Shown piece after piece: positions 9,136 through 19,531 of a stretch of DNA of 64,000 nucleotides (positions within the stretch are counted from its first letter, which is position 1; every line of letters begins with the position of its first letter). Both the position numbers and the translations under genes were made by a program. Source of the DNA: an uncultured Pelagibacteraceae bacterium (GTDB lineage: Bacteria; Pseudomonadota; Alphaproteobacteria; Pelagibacterales; Pelagibacteraceae); the NCBI GenBank assembly GCA_902545635.1, contig CACCGT010000001.1, positions 1 to 64,000 on the forward strand, written 5' to 3'. The notes under the pieces were generated by a model, which saw nothing but the letters and a program-made list of their open reading frames with translations, was not told the DNA's origin and ran no database searches.

Positions 9136-10164
9136 TTATTTCCAACCTGCAGCTGTCATTACTTCTAATGCATCCGCTTGCTTAGCTCCATAACTAGCAA
9201 CGCTTGTGGTTAAATCTTGTTTAAAATCTAAACCTAAGTTGTTTACTACTAATGGGTTTGGTGAAACACCTGCAATCATCGGAAACTCAAAAGTATTATT
9301 AGTGAAATGTTCTTGTGCTTCTGGTGATAACAAATAATCTACAAGTGCAATTGCATTAGCTTTATTTGGAGCACCTTTAACTAGAGCAGCACAACTAATA
9401 TTCATATGTGTTCCTCTATCATTTTGATTAGGGAAAAATGCCTTTACTTTTCTAGCTGCTGCTTGTTGTTCTGCACCTTTGTTCCCGGATAACATCAAAG
9501 CTAAATAGTATGTGTTTGCAACTGCTATGTCTGCTTCTCCTGCGGCAACTGCCATAATCTGAGCTCTGTCATTTCCTTTAGGATCTCTTGCCATATTGGC
9601 AACAACACCTTTTGCCCACTCTCTAGCAGCTTTTTTTCCATTATTTTTTACTAATGATGCTACTAAAGATTTATTGTAAATATTGCTAGATGCTCTTATT
9701 GCAATTCTACCTTTCCATTTAGGATCAGCCAGACTTTCATAAGTTAGTCCAGATAATTCTGCTCCACTTACTCTTTCTGGAGCGTAATAGACTATTCTAG
9801 CTCTCTTAGCTACGCCAACCCAGTGAGTTGTTCTAAAGTTTTTTGGAACTGAAGATTTGATAGTTGGTGAAACAAGTCCTGCTTGCGTCATACCTTTTGC
9901 TTTAAAAGCACCACATCTTCCTGCATCTGCTGTGATGTAAAGATCGGCAGCTGAGTCTGCACCTTCCTCGATCATTCTTTTCTCTAAAGCTCCAGCTTTA
10001 CCATTAATTAAATTTACTTTAATTCCAGTTGCTGCAGTAAATTTGCTATAAAGTTCTGCGTCAGCTTTATAGTGTCTAGCATTGAATATATTCACCTCAT
10101 TTGCTTTCGCAAAAGTTGAAACAAATAATGATAGAATTAATGCTGAAATTGATATTTTTTTCAT
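9136..10164 (-). CDS. fbpA: Periplasmic Fe(III)-binding protein (FbpA/FutA type)
   Basis: A 342-residue substrate-binding protein. MKKISISALILSLFVSTFAKA is a signal peptide cleaved before NEVNIFNARHY, the typical FutA/FbpA mature start. Later motifs match family 1 iron-binding proteins: DLYITADAGRCGAFKAKG, AVANTYYLALML (the tyrosines that bind iron) and the C-terminal lobe with EAQEHFTNNTFEFPM. It delivers ferric iron to the FbpB/FbpC complex. Transcription starts in the 117-base gap upstream, which holds a Fur-type palindrome about 58 bases from the start codon, so iron repression is expected. Confidence 0.92.
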   Translation of the reverse strand: MKKISISALILSLFVSTFAKANEVNIFNARHYKADAELYSKFTAATGIKVNLINGKAGALEKRMIEEGADSAADLYITADAGRCGAFKAKGMTQAGLVSPTIKSSVPKNFRTTHWVGVAKRARIVYYAPERVSGAELSGLTYESLADPKWKGRIAIRASSNIYNKSLVASLVKNNGKKAAREWAKGVVANMARDPKGNDRAQIMAVAAGEADIAVANTYYLALMLSGNKGAEQQAAARKVKAFFPNQNDRGTHMNISCAALVKGAPNKANAIALVDYLLSPEAQEHFTNNTFEFPMIAGVSPNPLVVNNLGLDFKQDLTTSVASYGAKQADALEVMTAAGWK

Positions 10165-10221
10165 TTATCTCTCTATGTTAATTGTTAATGTATTTATAAT
10201 GATTTTGAGAACTATTCGCAA

Positions 10222-10236
10222 TGATAATGATTATCA
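10222..10236 (-). promoter_or_regulatory. Fur-type iron operator upstream of fbpA
   Basis: The sequence TGATAATGATTATCA is a perfect 7-1-7 palindrome centred on 10229 and contains the GATAAT-N-ATTATC core of classical Fur boxes. It lies in the only gap of this operon, about 58 bases upstream of the binding-protein ATG, where a repressor would cover the promoter. Fur-family binding is established for such sites in proteobacteria; which Fur-family protein acts here is not visible in the window. Confidence 0.8.
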
Positions 10237-10281
10237 ATCTCAATAGTGTCGCAGATATAATTTATGTGATTTTTAGGGTTT

Positions 10282-11172
10282 TTAAGACTTAAACTCAGAA
10301 ATTTTACTATAAAGAAAATTTCTGAAGGTTGTAACTCTAGCCACGTTTTTAAGAGATTCTGGAAAAACGAAATGTGCTTCCGTAATTGGGCCTTCGACGT
10401 TAGGTAAAACTTTAATTACATTTCTTGATAATGATACCAAATAATCAGGCAAAGCAGCAAGACCTACTCCACTTTCAACTGCTAGCAATAATCCCATCAC
10501 ACTATTTACCTTCATAATAGTTTTTCTTTTTTTATTGTCCTTCACTCCTAATTTTAATGCCCAATCAGGGTTAAAAACAGGAGACGGTGCACCTCTTCCA
10601 AAAGATATAAATTTGTGTTTGCTTAAATCATTTATTGTTTTTGGTATTCCATATTTTTCTAAATATTTAGTAGACCCATAAATATGGTAATTAATATCCA
10701 TCAATTTTCTTTGAATATAATTTAATTGTTTAGGTCTTCTCATAAAAATGCCAATATCAGCTTGTCTAGTACTTAGATCTAATTCTTTATCGTCAAAAAT
10801 TAATTCTATTTCAATTTCTGGATTTAATTGCATAAATTCTTGAATCCTTGGTGTTAACCAGTGAGTGCCAAAACTTCTTACAGTAGTAATAGTCAATTTT
10901 CCTGTTGGTTTATGTTTTTGGTCCCCTAATGTTGTTTCAACCTCTTTAAGTTTACTTATTACCTCATGAGCTGTTTTGTAAACGTATTCTCCATTTTCAG
11001 TTAAAGTTAAGCCTCTAGCATGTCTCTCAAATAATTTTACTTTCAAATCTTCTTCTAGTGACTGAATTTGTCTGCTTATAGCAGACTGACTTAGATTAAG
11101 TATAACTGTAGCACTGGTGAAACTACCTGCTTCAGCTACTGCATGAAAAATTTTTAATTTATCCCAATCCAT
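10282..11172 (-). CDS. LysR-family transcriptional regulator
   Basis: A 296-residue protein with the N-terminal winged helix-turn-helix (residues ~1-60; AGSFTSATVILNLSQSAISR, then LEEDLKVKLFERHARG) and the C-terminal two-lobed co-inducer domain starting near TGKLTITTVRSFG. It is encoded directly after acuI with a one-base overlap, so it is the last gene of folE-acuI-lysR. It may control this operon or the iron operon that follows. The effector is unknown. LysR proteins commonly regulate divergent genes, but no divergent partner exists here. Confidence 0.88.
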   Translation of the reverse strand: MDWDKLKIFHAVAEAGSFTSATVILNLSQSAISRQIQSLEEDLKVKLFERHARGLTLTENGEYVYKTAHEVISKLKEVETTLGDQKHKPTGKLTITTVRSFGTHWLTPRIQEFMQLNPEIEIELIFDDKELDLSTRQADIGIFMRRPKQLNYIQRKLMDINYHIYGSTKYLEKYGIPKTINDLSKHKFISFGRGAPSPVFNPDWALKLGVKDNKKRKTIMKVNSVMGLLLAVESGVGLAALPDYLVSLSRNVIKVLPNVEGPITEAHFVFPESLKNVARVTTFRNFLYSKISEFKS

Positions 11173-12173
11173 TATTTATTTACATCAACTAATATTCTAT
11201 TTTTTAATTTTCCTTCTAACATTTCAGGAAAAACATCTAAAAGTTCATTCAAATCCACAGTTTTGATTGATTTTTCCAAAATATTGAAATCTATATATTT
11301 AGGAACTTCGCCCCAAACAAACTCTTTTCTTTTATTACTAATATTTACTGAGTCGATGCCCCATAATTTTACTGCTCTTAGAAAAAAAGGCACAACAGAG
11401 GTATTTAATTTATTGCTACTTGCGTTACCACAAATTGCTACTATTCCTTTTAATCTAGTTTGAGAAATTGCATTTGCTAAAATATTTCCACCAACGGTAT
11501 CTACAACGCCATCCCAAGTACCTTTTCCAATTAAACTGGCTTCACCCTCAAATTCTTTACGATCTATAACGTTTTTTGCGCCTAATTCTCTCAAATATTC
11601 TGCTTTATCTGGTTTTCCTGTCAATGCAGTTACATTGCAACCCATTTTAGATAATACCATTACTGCAACCATTCCAACACCTCCGGTAGATCCGGTTACA
11701 AGTACATCGTTAACTTTGCTTTGTAAAAATAACTCCTCCTTAGCTTTTACGGCAAAGGCACATAACATTGCTGTTAAGCCAGCAGTTCCCATCATCATTG
11801 CATGTTTGCTATTTAGATTTGTTGGTCTTTTTATTAGATGTTCTGCTTTAACTCTTGCGTATTGTGAAAATCCACCGTGAAATAATTCACCAACTCTACA
11901 ACCAGTAAGAATTACTTCATCTCCAACTTCAAATTCATCTGATTTACTCTCGCTAACTGATCCAGAAAAATCAATCCCAGGAATTCTAGGAAACTCTTTA
12001 ACTAACTTTGCACCATTTTTTAAAATTAAAGCATCTTTATAATTTAAATCAGAGTAATCTACCTTTACTAAGACATCACCGTCTTTTAGAAAATCTAAAT
12101 TTAAATCACTAACTGCTCTAGTGAACTTTTCTCCCTCTTGGTTGATAACCAAGGCTTTAAAAGTATCAGGCAT
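11172..12173 (-). CDS. acuI: Acryloyl-CoA reductase (AcuI/YhdH family)
   Basis: A 333-residue medium-chain dehydrogenase/reductase without the structural zinc loop. Family landmarks match E. coli YhdH: SDLNYKDALILKNGAK, FPRIPGIDFSGSV, ILTGCRVGELFHGGFSQYAR, MMGTAGLTAMLCAF and the NADPH-binding TGSTGGVGMVAV. AcuI reduces acryloyl-CoA to propionyl-CoA, removing the toxic product of DMSP cleavage. No DMSP gene adjoins it, but a DddP-like gene lies at 22821-24056. It follows folE after 14 bases and overlaps lysR by one base. Confidence 0.88.
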   Translation of the reverse strand: MPDTFKALVINQEGEKFTRAVSDLNLDFLKDGDVLVKVDYSDLNYKDALILKNGAKLVKEFPRIPGIDFSGSVSESKSDEFEVGDEVILTGCRVGELFHGGFSQYARVKAEHLIKRPTNLNSKHAMMMGTAGLTAMLCAFAVKAKEELFLQSKVNDVLVTGSTGGVGMVAVMVLSKMGCNVTALTGKPDKAEYLRELGAKNVIDRKEFEGEASLIGKGTWDGVVDTVGGNILANAISQTRLKGIVAICGNASSNKLNTSVVPFFLRAVKLWGIDSVNISNKRKEFVWGEVPKYIDFNILEKSIKTVDLNELLDVFPEMLEGKLKNRILVDVNK

Positions 12174-12187
12174 TTTTTAATTAAACT

Positions 12188-12790
12188 CTATTTTGCTATA
12201 AATCTCAAATATCTATTTTGATAGCTAAGATCATCTTTAAATTGACCCAGATAAAAGTTAGTAACTGTTGTAGCTTGTTCTTTTTTTATACCTCTCATAG
12301 TCATACACTGGTGAGTTGAATCTATTGTTACAGCAACACCTTTTGCATCTAACGACTCCATCAATGTATTTGCAATTTGTACTGTTAACCTTTCTTGAGT
12401 TTGAAGTCTTTTAGAAAATACTTCAACAACTCGTGCAATTTTACTCAAACCTACAACTCTCTCATTTGGAATATAAGCAACGTGAGCAATACCAATAATC
12501 GGAGCCATATGATGTTCACAATGACTTTGAACAGATATGTTTTTTTGAACTACCATATCACTATATCCTTCTACATCTCCAAATGTTTTACTTAAGATTT
12601 CTTTTGGATCTTCTTGGTAGCCTTTAAAATATTCTTTAAACGCTTTTGTTACTCTTTTAGGAGTTTCTAGTAAACCCTCTCTAGTAGGGTCCTCTCCTAT
12701 CCATCTTAAAATTTTAATAAATGCCTCTCTAGCCTCCTCATCGGAAACGCTTTCGGGCTTTTTGTTATTTTCATTTTTTACTAATTTCAT
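12188..12790 (-). CDS. folE: GTP cyclohydrolase I
   Basis: A 200-residue cytoplasmic enzyme making 7,8-dihydroneopterin triphosphate from GTP, the first step of tetrahydrofolate synthesis. Zinc ligands are visible in SVQSHCEHH (Cys91, His94) and HQCMTMRG (Cys162). The core strand GLSKIARVVEVFSKRLQTQE is the family signature. Length is typical of the FolE homodecamer type. It heads the folE-acuI-lysR run and diverges from hisI across an 80-base AT-rich gap. Its product supports the many folate-linked demethylases in this window. Confidence 0.96.
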   Translation of the reverse strand: MKLVKNENNKKPESVSDEEAREAFIKILRWIGEDPTREGLLETPKRVTKAFKEYFKGYQEDPKEILSKTFGDVEGYSDMVVQKNISVQSHCEHHMAPIIGIAHVAYIPNERVVGLSKIARVVEVFSKRLQTQERLTVQIANTLMESLDAKGVAVTIDSTHQCMTMRGIKKEQATTVTNFYLGQFKDDLSYQNRYLRFIAK

Positions 12791-12870
12791 GAAGGGTTTT
12801 TATATATATAAATCGTCAAATTTAAAATATTTAATATATTCATTAATATGCTAGATAATGCGGATTATAT

Positions 12871-13338
12871 ATGTTTAAAAAAAGAGAAAATGTCGCTGAT
12901 ATAGAGGAAGGTAACCTATTATCGCCAAAATTTGATAATGATGGTTTAATTCCTGTGATTACTACATGCAGTAAAACTAAAGAAATTCTAATGCATGGGT
13001 ATATGAATGTTGAAGCATTAAAATTGACTATTGAAACAAAAGAAGCTCATTACTGGAGTAGATCTAGAAAAGCGATTTGGCATAAAGGAAAAACAAGTGG
13101 ATTTACTCAAAAAGTAAAAGAAATAAGAATTGATGACGATCAAGATGCGGTATGGATTACTGTAGATATTGGTGATGGAGCTAGTTGCCATGTTGGCTAT
13201 AGATCTTGCTTCTATAGATCGGTTCCAATGGGAAAAATTGAGAATGGTCGAAAAGTCGAAATGAAATTTGAAGAAGAAAATAAAAAATTTGATCCAGAAG
13301 TTGTTTATAAAGGACAACCAAATCCTACCAAAATTTAA
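12871..13338 (+). CDS. hisI: Phosphoribosyl-AMP cyclohydrolase
   Basis: A 155-residue monofunctional HisI catalysing the third step of histidine synthesis (PR-AMP to ProFAR). Diagnostic motifs: MHGYMNVEALKLTIETKEAH, YWSRSRKAIWHKGKTSG and the metal-binding DIGDGASCHVGYRSCFYR. There is no HisE domain fused. Its stop overlaps the next start as TAATG at 13336-13340, implying coupling with the DUF2237 gene. No other his gene is present in the window. Confidence 0.95.
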   Translation: MFKKRENVADIEEGNLLSPKFDNDGLIPVITTCSKTKEILMHGYMNVEALKLTIETKEAHYWSRSRKAIWHKGKTSGFTQKVKEIRIDDDQDAVWITVDIGDGASCHVGYRSCFYRSVPMGKIENGRKVEMKFEEENKKFDPEVVYKGQPNPTKI

Positions 13339-13712
13339 TGAGTGAAATTCAAAAAAATGTTCTTGGAGAAGATCTAGAAGAATGTTCAAAAAATCCTTTA
13401 ACCGGTTGGTTTAGAGATGGTTGTTGCAATACAGATGAAAATGATCATGGGTTACATACAGTTTGTGTAAAAGTTAATGATGAATTTTTACAATGGTGTA
13501 AAGAGGCTGGTAATGATTTAATTACACCTCACCCAGAGTTTGGTTTTCCTGGACTTAAAGATGGTGATAACTGGTGTGTATGTGCAGGTTGGGTTGCTAG
13601 AGCCTTAGAAGCAGGAATTGGATGTTCTATTTATCTAAAAAAAACTCATATGAACACTTTAAAACTTGTACCAATTGAAACTTTAAAAAAGTTTGCAATA
13701 GATCTTTCCTAA
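13338..13712 (+). CDS. DUF2237 family protein
   Basis: A 124-residue cytoplasmic protein with the DUF2237 pattern: NVLGEDLEECSKNPLTGWFR, DGCCNTDENDHGLHTVC, a central FLQWCKEAGNDL, and DGDNWCVCAGWVARALEAG. Many conserved Cys, His and Trp residues suggest a metal or redox role, but the function is unknown in the family. Coupled to hisI by TAATG. Its stop codon abuts the convergent ETF-QO stop with no base between. Confidence 0.9.
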   Translation: MSEIQKNVLGEDLEECSKNPLTGWFRDGCCNTDENDHGLHTVCVKVNDEFLQWCKEAGNDLITPHPEFGFPGLKDGDNWCVCAGWVARALEAGIGCSIYLKKTHMNTLKLVPIETLKKFAIDLS

Positions 13713-15332
13713 TCACATATTTCCATACTTTGGTCCGCCGCCACCTTCTGGAGTAACCCATGTAATATTTTGTGATGGCTCTTTTATATCGCAAGTTTTG
13801 CAATGAATACAGTTTTGAGAATTTATAACAAACTTTTCAACTTCATTTTCTTTCTGTATTTCATAAACACCAACAGGGCAATATCTTTGGGCAGGCTCAT
13901 CATATTTTCCTAAAGTATATTTGATTGGCAAATCTTTATCTTTAAGTTGAAGATGAACAGGTTGATTATCAGTATGGTTTGTTCCTGTTAAGTAAACTGA
14001 ACTAGTTTTATCAAATGTAATCACATTATCTGGTTTTGGATACTCTATTTTAGGCATTTCATTAGCGGGCTTCAATGTTTCGTGATCAGCATGTTTATGT
14101 TTAAGAGTAAAAGGTAATTTTCCTTTAAATAAAATTTGATCAATTCCTGTAAATATTATTCCTAAAATTAAACCCCAACTAAAACTTGGCTTAACATTTC
14201 TGGCTTCATATAATTCCTTATAAACCCAACTATTTTTAAATTTTTCCTCATAAACAGATAATTCTTTGTTTGAATTTAAATGATCTACAATAGTTTCAGC
14301 TGCAATCATCCCGCTCTTCATTGCCGTGTGAGAACCTTTTATTTTTGGCATATTTAAAGTACCAGCATCACAACCAACCAATAATGCACCCGGCATAAAC
14401 ATTTTAGGCAAACTTTGAAAACCACCCTCTATAAGTGCTCTTGCTCCATAGGATATTCTTTTACCACCTTCCAACATTGACTTGATTGCAGGATGAGTTT
14501 TAAATCTTTGAAATTCATCAAAAGGTGATAGATGAGGATTTTTATAATCAAGCCCTATGACATAACCTAAAAAAATCTGTTTATTTTCAGCATGATAAAC
14601 AAAGCTTCCTCCATAAGTATTATTATCTAAAGGCCAGCCTGCTGTATGCATTACTAAACCTTCTTCATGTTTTTCCTCTTTTAATTCCCAAATTTCTTTG
14701 AAACCAATTCCATATTGTTGTGGATCTTTTCCTTTATCTAATTCAAATTTTTTAATTAATTCTTTTCCTAAATGACCCCTACAACCTTCAGCGAAAACTG
14801 TTACCTTTCCATGGAGCTCCATTCCAGGTTCATAACTATCTTTTTTATTTCCATCTTTATCTAAACCCATATCTTGAGTTGCAATACCCTTCACAGAACC
14901 ATCTTCGTTATATAAAACCTCACTTGCAGGAAACCCTGGAAATATTTCAACACCTAAATTTTCAGCTTGCTCTGCTAACCATCTACATAAATTAGCAAGA
15001 CTAATTATATAGTTATTATGATTTTGTTGAACTTTAGGTAATAACCAAGTTGGCCAACTAATTTTTTTAGTCTTTCCTAAAAATAAAAATTTTTCTTTAG
15101 TAACTTTTGTTTTAATTGGTGCATTAAGATCCTTCCAATTAGGCAACAGTTCATCTAAAGCTCGTGTTTCAAACACGTTCCCTGATAAAATATGTGCACC
15201 TATTTCAGATGCTTTTTCTAACAGGCAGACATTAATATCTGGATTTAACTGCTTTAATTTAATTGCAGTTGAAAGTCCTGATGGTCCGCCACCTACGATT
15301 ACTACATCGTATTCCATCACTTCTCTGGACAT
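13713..15332 (-). CDS. etfD: Electron transfer flavoprotein-ubiquinone oxidoreductase
   Basis: A 539-residue membrane-associated flavoprotein that passes electrons from reduced ETF to ubiquinone. FAD motif VVIVGGGPSGLSTAIKL near residue 10; long ubiquinone/membrane region in the middle; a C-terminal [4Fe-4S] ferredoxin-like domain with Cys485 (YCPVGVYE) and Cys508/511/514 (CIHCKTC), ending in the family's TPEGGGGPKYGNM. It lies 21 bases after etfA and is the last gene of a 16-kb run that begins with bhmt, so it is the expected sink for electrons from the DMGDH-like enzymes upstream. Confidence 0.95.
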   Translation of the reverse strand: MSREVMEYDVVIVGGGPSGLSTAIKLKQLNPDINVCLLEKASEIGAHILSGNVFETRALDELLPNWKDLNAPIKTKVTKEKFLFLGKTKKISWPTWLLPKVQQNHNNYIISLANLCRWLAEQAENLGVEIFPGFPASEVLYNEDGSVKGIATQDMGLDKDGNKKDSYEPGMELHGKVTVFAEGCRGHLGKELIKKFELDKGKDPQQYGIGFKEIWELKEEKHEEGLVMHTAGWPLDNNTYGGSFVYHAENKQIFLGYVIGLDYKNPHLSPFDEFQRFKTHPAIKSMLEGGKRISYGARALIEGGFQSLPKMFMPGALLVGCDAGTLNMPKIKGSHTAMKSGMIAAETIVDHLNSNKELSVYEEKFKNSWVYKELYEARNVKPSFSWGLILGIIFTGIDQILFKGKLPFTLKHKHADHETLKPANEMPKIEYPKPDNVITFDKTSSVYLTGTNHTDNQPVHLQLKDKDLPIKYTLGKYDEPAQRYCPVGVYEIQKENEVEKFVINSQNCIHCKTCDIKEPSQNITWVTPEGGGGPKYGNM

Positions 15333-15353
15333 ATTATTTTTTTACAGTATTTG

Positions 15354-16307
15354 TTATTTTTGTATAGTGTTTAATTTATTCAACTCCTCTAAGAATTGAG
15401 GAAGTGCTTCGAATAAATCAGCTTCTAAGCCGTAGTCTGCGACACTAAAAATTGGTGCCTCACCGTCTTTATTTATAGCCACGATAACTTTACTTTCTTT
15501 CATGCCAGCTAAATGCTGGATAGCCCCAGAGATTCCAACTGCTATATATAAGTCTGGAACTACTACTTTACCTGTTTGTCCAACCTGATGTTCGTTTGTA
15601 ATATAACCTGCATCAACTGCTGCTCTTGATGCCCCTATTGCAGCATTTAATTTGTCTGCAACATCAGTTATTAATTTGAAATTCTCACCACTTTGCAACC
15701 CTCTTCCTCCAGAAATTACAATTCTAGCTGTTCCTAATTCAGGTCTATCTGATTTAATTTCCTCTCTGTTCACAAATTTTGTATTTTCAGTTTTATCTGC
15801 TGCATCCACTTTCTCAATTTCTGCTGACCCACCTGTGGTTTCAGCCGCCTCAAATGATGTTGGTCTTATTGTTATACACTTTTTATCGTCATTACTTTTG
15901 ACAGTAGCAAATGCGTTACCAGCATAAATTGGTCTCAGGAATGTATCTGGAGCAATTACTTTTATTATATCACTCACTTGAGAAATATCTAATAATGCAG
16001 CAATTCTAGGCATTAGATTTTTTCCAAAGGTATTTGCTGAACAGACTATATGAGAATATTTATCAGCATGTTTTAAAATTGCTGAAGTATAATTTTCAGC
16101 AATATAATTTTCATAAATTTCATTATCCATATGAAGTACTTTTTTTACCAAAGGTACCTCAGATAAGGATTTTGCAACGTCATCTGCATTATGACCAATC
16201 AATAAAACATGTAAGTCTTGATCTATCTGAGATGCAGCTGTAATTGCGTTTAAAGTAAATGATTTGACTTCTTTATTGTTATGCTCTGCTATTAATAAAA
16301 CTGACAT
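15354..16307 (-). CDS. etfA: Electron transfer flavoprotein, alpha subunit
   Basis: A 317-residue ETF alpha subunit. The N-terminal lobe begins [20 protein letters not shown]. The C-terminal FAD domain carries the family signature spanning [47 protein letters not shown] and [10 protein letters not shown]. It pairs with EtfB (one-base overlap at 16307) to accept electrons from acyl-CoA, dimethylglycine and sarcosine dehydrogenases and pass them to ETF-QO, encoded next. Confidence 0.96.
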   Translation of the reverse strand: MSVLLIAEHNNKEVKSFTLNAITAASQIDQDLHVLLIGHNADDVAKSLSEVPLVKKVLHMDNEIYENYIAENYTSAILKHADKYSHIVCSANTFGKNLMPRIAALLDISQVSDIIKVIAPDTFLRPIYAGNAFATVKSNDDKKCITIRPTSFEAAETTGGSAEIEKVDAADKTENTKFVNREEIKSDRPELGTARIVISGGRGLQSGENFKLITDVADKLNAAIGASRAAVDAGYITNEHQVGQTGKVVVPDLYIAVGISGAIQHLAGMKESKVIVAINKDGEAPIFSVADYGLEADLFEALPQFLEELNKLNTIQK

Positions 16308-17056
16308 TATATTACCTTAGCCTCATTTTTTAATTTTTGCACCAACTCCTCAACACTAGCAACCTTTATACCTGCTTTTCTTTTAGGCGGTTCCTCAATT
16401 TTAATATGTTCTATTCTAGGGTTAGTATCAACTCCTAGATCTGACGCATTAATTTGTTCAATAGGTTTTTTCTTTGCTTTCATAATATTTGGTAGTGATG
16501 CATATCTTGGTTCATTTAATCTTAAGTCACATGTCACTATTGCAGGTGTATTAACTTCAATAGTTTCTAAACCCTCATCGACTTCTCTAGTTACTTCTAA
16601 TGAATTTTCTTTAACTTCAATTTTTGATGCAAAAGTAGCTTGAGGCCAGTTTAAAAGTGCAGCCAACATTTGACCAGTTTGGTTGCAATCATCGTCAATT
16701 GCTTGTTTGCCCATGAAAACTAAATCTGGATTTTCTTTTTCAACAATTTTTTTAAGAATTTTAGAAACAGCAAGAGGTTCTAATACACTATCCACTTTTA
16801 TATGAATTCCTCTATCCGCTCCAACTGCTAGTGCTTTTCTAACAGTCTCTTGGGCTTTTTCTTCTCCAACTGTTACAGCTATTATTTCTGAAGCTTTTCC
16901 AGCCTCTTTAATTTTAACAGCTTCCTCAATTGCATTATCATCTGGTGGATTAGTTGACATTTTAACATTGTCTGTCACAACGCCACTACCATCCTCTTTT
17001 ACTCTTATTTGGACGTTATAATCAATAACCCTTTTTACAGCGACTAAAATTTTCAT
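16307..17056 (-). CDS. etfB: Electron transfer flavoprotein, beta subunit
   Basis: A 249-residue ETF beta subunit: [20 protein letters not shown] at the start, [18 protein letters not shown] (AMP-binding region), [20 protein letters not shown] and the recognition-loop area near [14 protein letters not shown]-like residues. It overlaps the stop of the DMGDH-like gene at 17056 and the etfA start at 16307 by one base each. This tight coupling to a DMGDH-like dehydrogenase argues that N-demethylation is the main electron source here. Confidence 0.96.
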   Translation of the reverse strand: MKILVAVKRVIDYNVQIRVKEDGSGVVTDNVKMSTNPPDDNAIEEAVKIKEAGKASEIIAVTVGEEKAQETVRKALAVGADRGIHIKVDSVLEPLAVSKILKKIVEKENPDLVFMGKQAIDDDCNQTGQMLAALLNWPQATFASKIEVKENSLEVTREVDEGLETIEVNTPAIVTCDLRLNEPRYASLPNIMKAKKKPIEQINASDLGVDTNPRIEHIKIEEPPKRKAGIKVASVEELVQKLKNEAKVI

Positions 17057-19491
17057 TATGCTCTTAATAATTTATTTTCTGCATCATAAGGACTCTCTTC
17101 TAAAATTGTTGCCTCGTGCATCTTACCAAGTATATCAATCTTTAGTTTTTGTCCAATATTAGCTAGCTCTGGTTTAACCATTCCTAGTGCGATAGATTTC
17201 CCTAGTCTAAAACCAAAATCACCTCCTGTTGCTCTACCGACAACACTACCGTTTTCATAAATAGGGTTATTTCCAAGCACATCTGCATCACTTGTTTCAT
17301 GAACTTCTAAAGTAACAAGTTTGTTATCAAAACCTTTCTCTCTCCATTTATTCAAAGCTTCTAAACCAATAAAACTTCCTTTATTTGGATGTACAAATCT
17401 ATCTAGACCGCTTTCATATGGTGAGTATTCAATAGATAATTCAGTTCCAACCAATTTATAGGATTTTTCAACTCTTAAACTATTCATCGCTCTTATACCG
17501 TATGGTTTTAAACCTAAATCTTGTCCTGCATCCATTAACTTATCAAAAATATGGTTTTGATATTCAATAGGATGATGCAGTTCCCAACCCAACTCTCCTA
17601 CAAAATTTACTCTCATTGCATTTACAGGAGCAAAGCCCACGTCTACTTGTTTTGCGCTCAACCATTTAAAATTTTCATTTGAAAAATCATCATTTGATAC
17701 TCTCTGCATTAATTCTCTAGCTTTAGGTCCTGATACAACTAGAACACCTTTGCTGTTAGTTAAATTTTCAAATTGAACAGATCCATCTTTTGGCATCCAA
17801 CCTAATATCCAGTCATGATCTAACCTTTGAAACGCTCCTGCAGAAACCAAATAAAAACTACTTTCAGATTCTCTCATTATTGTAAATTCTGAATGAACAC
17901 CGCCTTTAGTATTCAATGCATGACATAAATTAATTCTACCTATTTTTTTTGGAAGTTTGTTTGCGACCAATTTATCTAAAAATTCCTCAGCTCCAGGACC
18001 TTTTATTCTACATTTTGCAAATGCTGTCATATCTAATAAACCAACATTTTCCTTAACGTTCTTACATTCTTTCTCTATAGCTTTAAACCAATTGGATCTT
18101 CTAAAAGACCAATCATCTTTTTGTTCCATCCCATCAGTTGCAAAAAAATTAGGTCGCTCCCATCCAAACTTTTGACCGAAAACTGCCCCAAGATTTTTCA
18201 TTCTGTCATAACATGGAGCTGTTCTTAATGGTCTTGCGGCAGGTCTTTCTTCATCTGGAAAATGTGTAATAAATACATGGCTATATGCTTCCTCATTCTT
18301 CTCTTTTAAATAAGATTTTGAACAATAATCACCATATCTTCTTGGCTCTACACCTAACATATCTATTGTGGGTTCACCATCTACTATCCACTCTGCTAAT
18401 TGCCAACCTGCTCCGCCTGCAGCAGTAATTCCAAAACTGTGACCTTCGTTTATCCAAAAATTTTTCAAACCCCATGCTGGTCCAACAATGGGATTTCCAT
18501 CAGGTGTATAACAGATAGCACCGTTATAAACTTTTTTAACTCCTACTTCCCCAAAAGCTGGGACTCTGTGTATCGCACCTTCAATATGTGGTGCAAGTCT
18601 ATCTAGGTCTTCTTGGAATAATTCGTATTCAGACTCTTTGGAAGGGCCATCAACATAACATGCTGGAGCTCCATCCTCATAGGGACCTAATATTAAACCA
18701 CCAGCCTCTTCTCTCATATACCACCTACTATCACTGTCTCTCAAAACTCCCATCTCGGGCAATCCATCTTTTTTTCTTTTTTGAATTTCTGGATGTGGTT
18801 CTGTCACAATATATTGATGTTCAACTGGTATAACTGGAATATCTAAACCTACCATTTTTCCAGTCTGTCTAGCAAAGTTTCCAGAGCAAGAGATTACATG
18901 TTCGCACTCTATTGACCCTTTATCTGTTTCAACAATCCAACCATCATTATTTTGTCTCATAGCTAAAACAGTTGTGTTTCTATAAATCTCAGCACCTCTA
19001 TTTCTCGCCCCTGTTGCTAACGCTTGAGTTAGATCGGCAGGTTGAATGTAGCCATCTTCAGGATGTTGTATTGCTCCAACCAGATCATCTGTATGACATA
19101 ATGGCCAAATTTCTTTAACTTGTTCTGGAGATAAAAAATTTACATCTACTCCGATTGTTTTAGCAACACCTGCATACTGGTGGTATTCATCCATCCTGTC
19201 TTTATTGCTTGCTAATCTAATATTTGATACAACACTAAATCCAACATTCTTTCCAGTTTCCTCTTCTAAACTTTTATATAAATTAACTGCATACTTATGA
19301 AGTTGTCCTACTGAATAACTCATATTAAATAATGGAAGAAGTCCCGCAGCATGCCATGTGGAACCTGAAGTTAATTCTTTTCGCTCAACTAATACAACAT
19401 CAGACCAACCTTTTTTTGCTAAATGATAAAGCGCGCTGACACCAACAACGCCTCCACCAACTACTACGACTTTTGCTTTTGATTTCATCAT
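17056..19491 (-). CDS. DMGDH/sarcosine dehydrogenase-like flavoprotein, paralog 2
   Basis: An 811-residue FAD oxidoreductase plus GcvT-domain protein. [17 protein letters not shown] at the N-terminus, covalent-FAD-type STWHAAG with His47, then a C-terminal folate-binding part ([45 protein letters not shown]). It is followed without gap by etfB, etfA and ETF-QO, giving a complete route from N-methyl substrate to ubiquinone. Electrons go to ETF and the methyl carbon to tetrahydrofolate in characterised relatives. Whether it prefers dimethylglycine, sarcosine or another N-methyl amine cannot be read from sequence. Confidence 0.87.
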   Translation of the reverse strand: MMKSKAKVVVVGGGVVGVSALYHLAKKGWSDVVLVERKELTSGSTWHAAGLLPLFNMSYSVGQLHKYAVNLYKSLEEETGKNVGFSVVSNIRLASNKDRMDEYHQYAGVAKTIGVDVNFLSPEQVKEIWPLCHTDDLVGAIQHPEDGYIQPADLTQALATGARNRGAEIYRNTTVLAMRQNNDGWIVETDKGSIECEHVISCSGNFARQTGKMVGLDIPVIPVEHQYIVTEPHPEIQKRKKDGLPEMGVLRDSDSRWYMREEAGGLILGPYEDGAPACYVDGPSKESEYELFQEDLDRLAPHIEGAIHRVPAFGEVGVKKVYNGAICYTPDGNPIVGPAWGLKNFWINEGHSFGITAAGGAGWQLAEWIVDGEPTIDMLGVEPRRYGDYCSKSYLKEKNEEAYSHVFITHFPDEERPAARPLRTAPCYDRMKNLGAVFGQKFGWERPNFFATDGMEQKDDWSFRRSNWFKAIEKECKNVKENVGLLDMTAFAKCRIKGPGAEEFLDKLVANKLPKKIGRINLCHALNTKGGVHSEFTIMRESESSFYLVSAGAFQRLDHDWILGWMPKDGSVQFENLTNSKGVLVVSGPKARELMQRVSNDDFSNENFKWLSAKQVDVGFAPVNAMRVNFVGELGWELHHPIEYQNHIFDKLMDAGQDLGLKPYGIRAMNSLRVEKSYKLVGTELSIEYSPYESGLDRFVHPNKGSFIGLEALNKWREKGFDNKLVTLEVHETSDADVLGNNPIYENGSVVGRATGGDFGFRLGKSIALGMVKPELANIGQKLKIDILGKMHEATILEESPYDAENKLLRA

Positions 19492-19531
19492 GCGATTTTT
19501 ACCTAATTTTTCTTATAAACAAAACATAATT

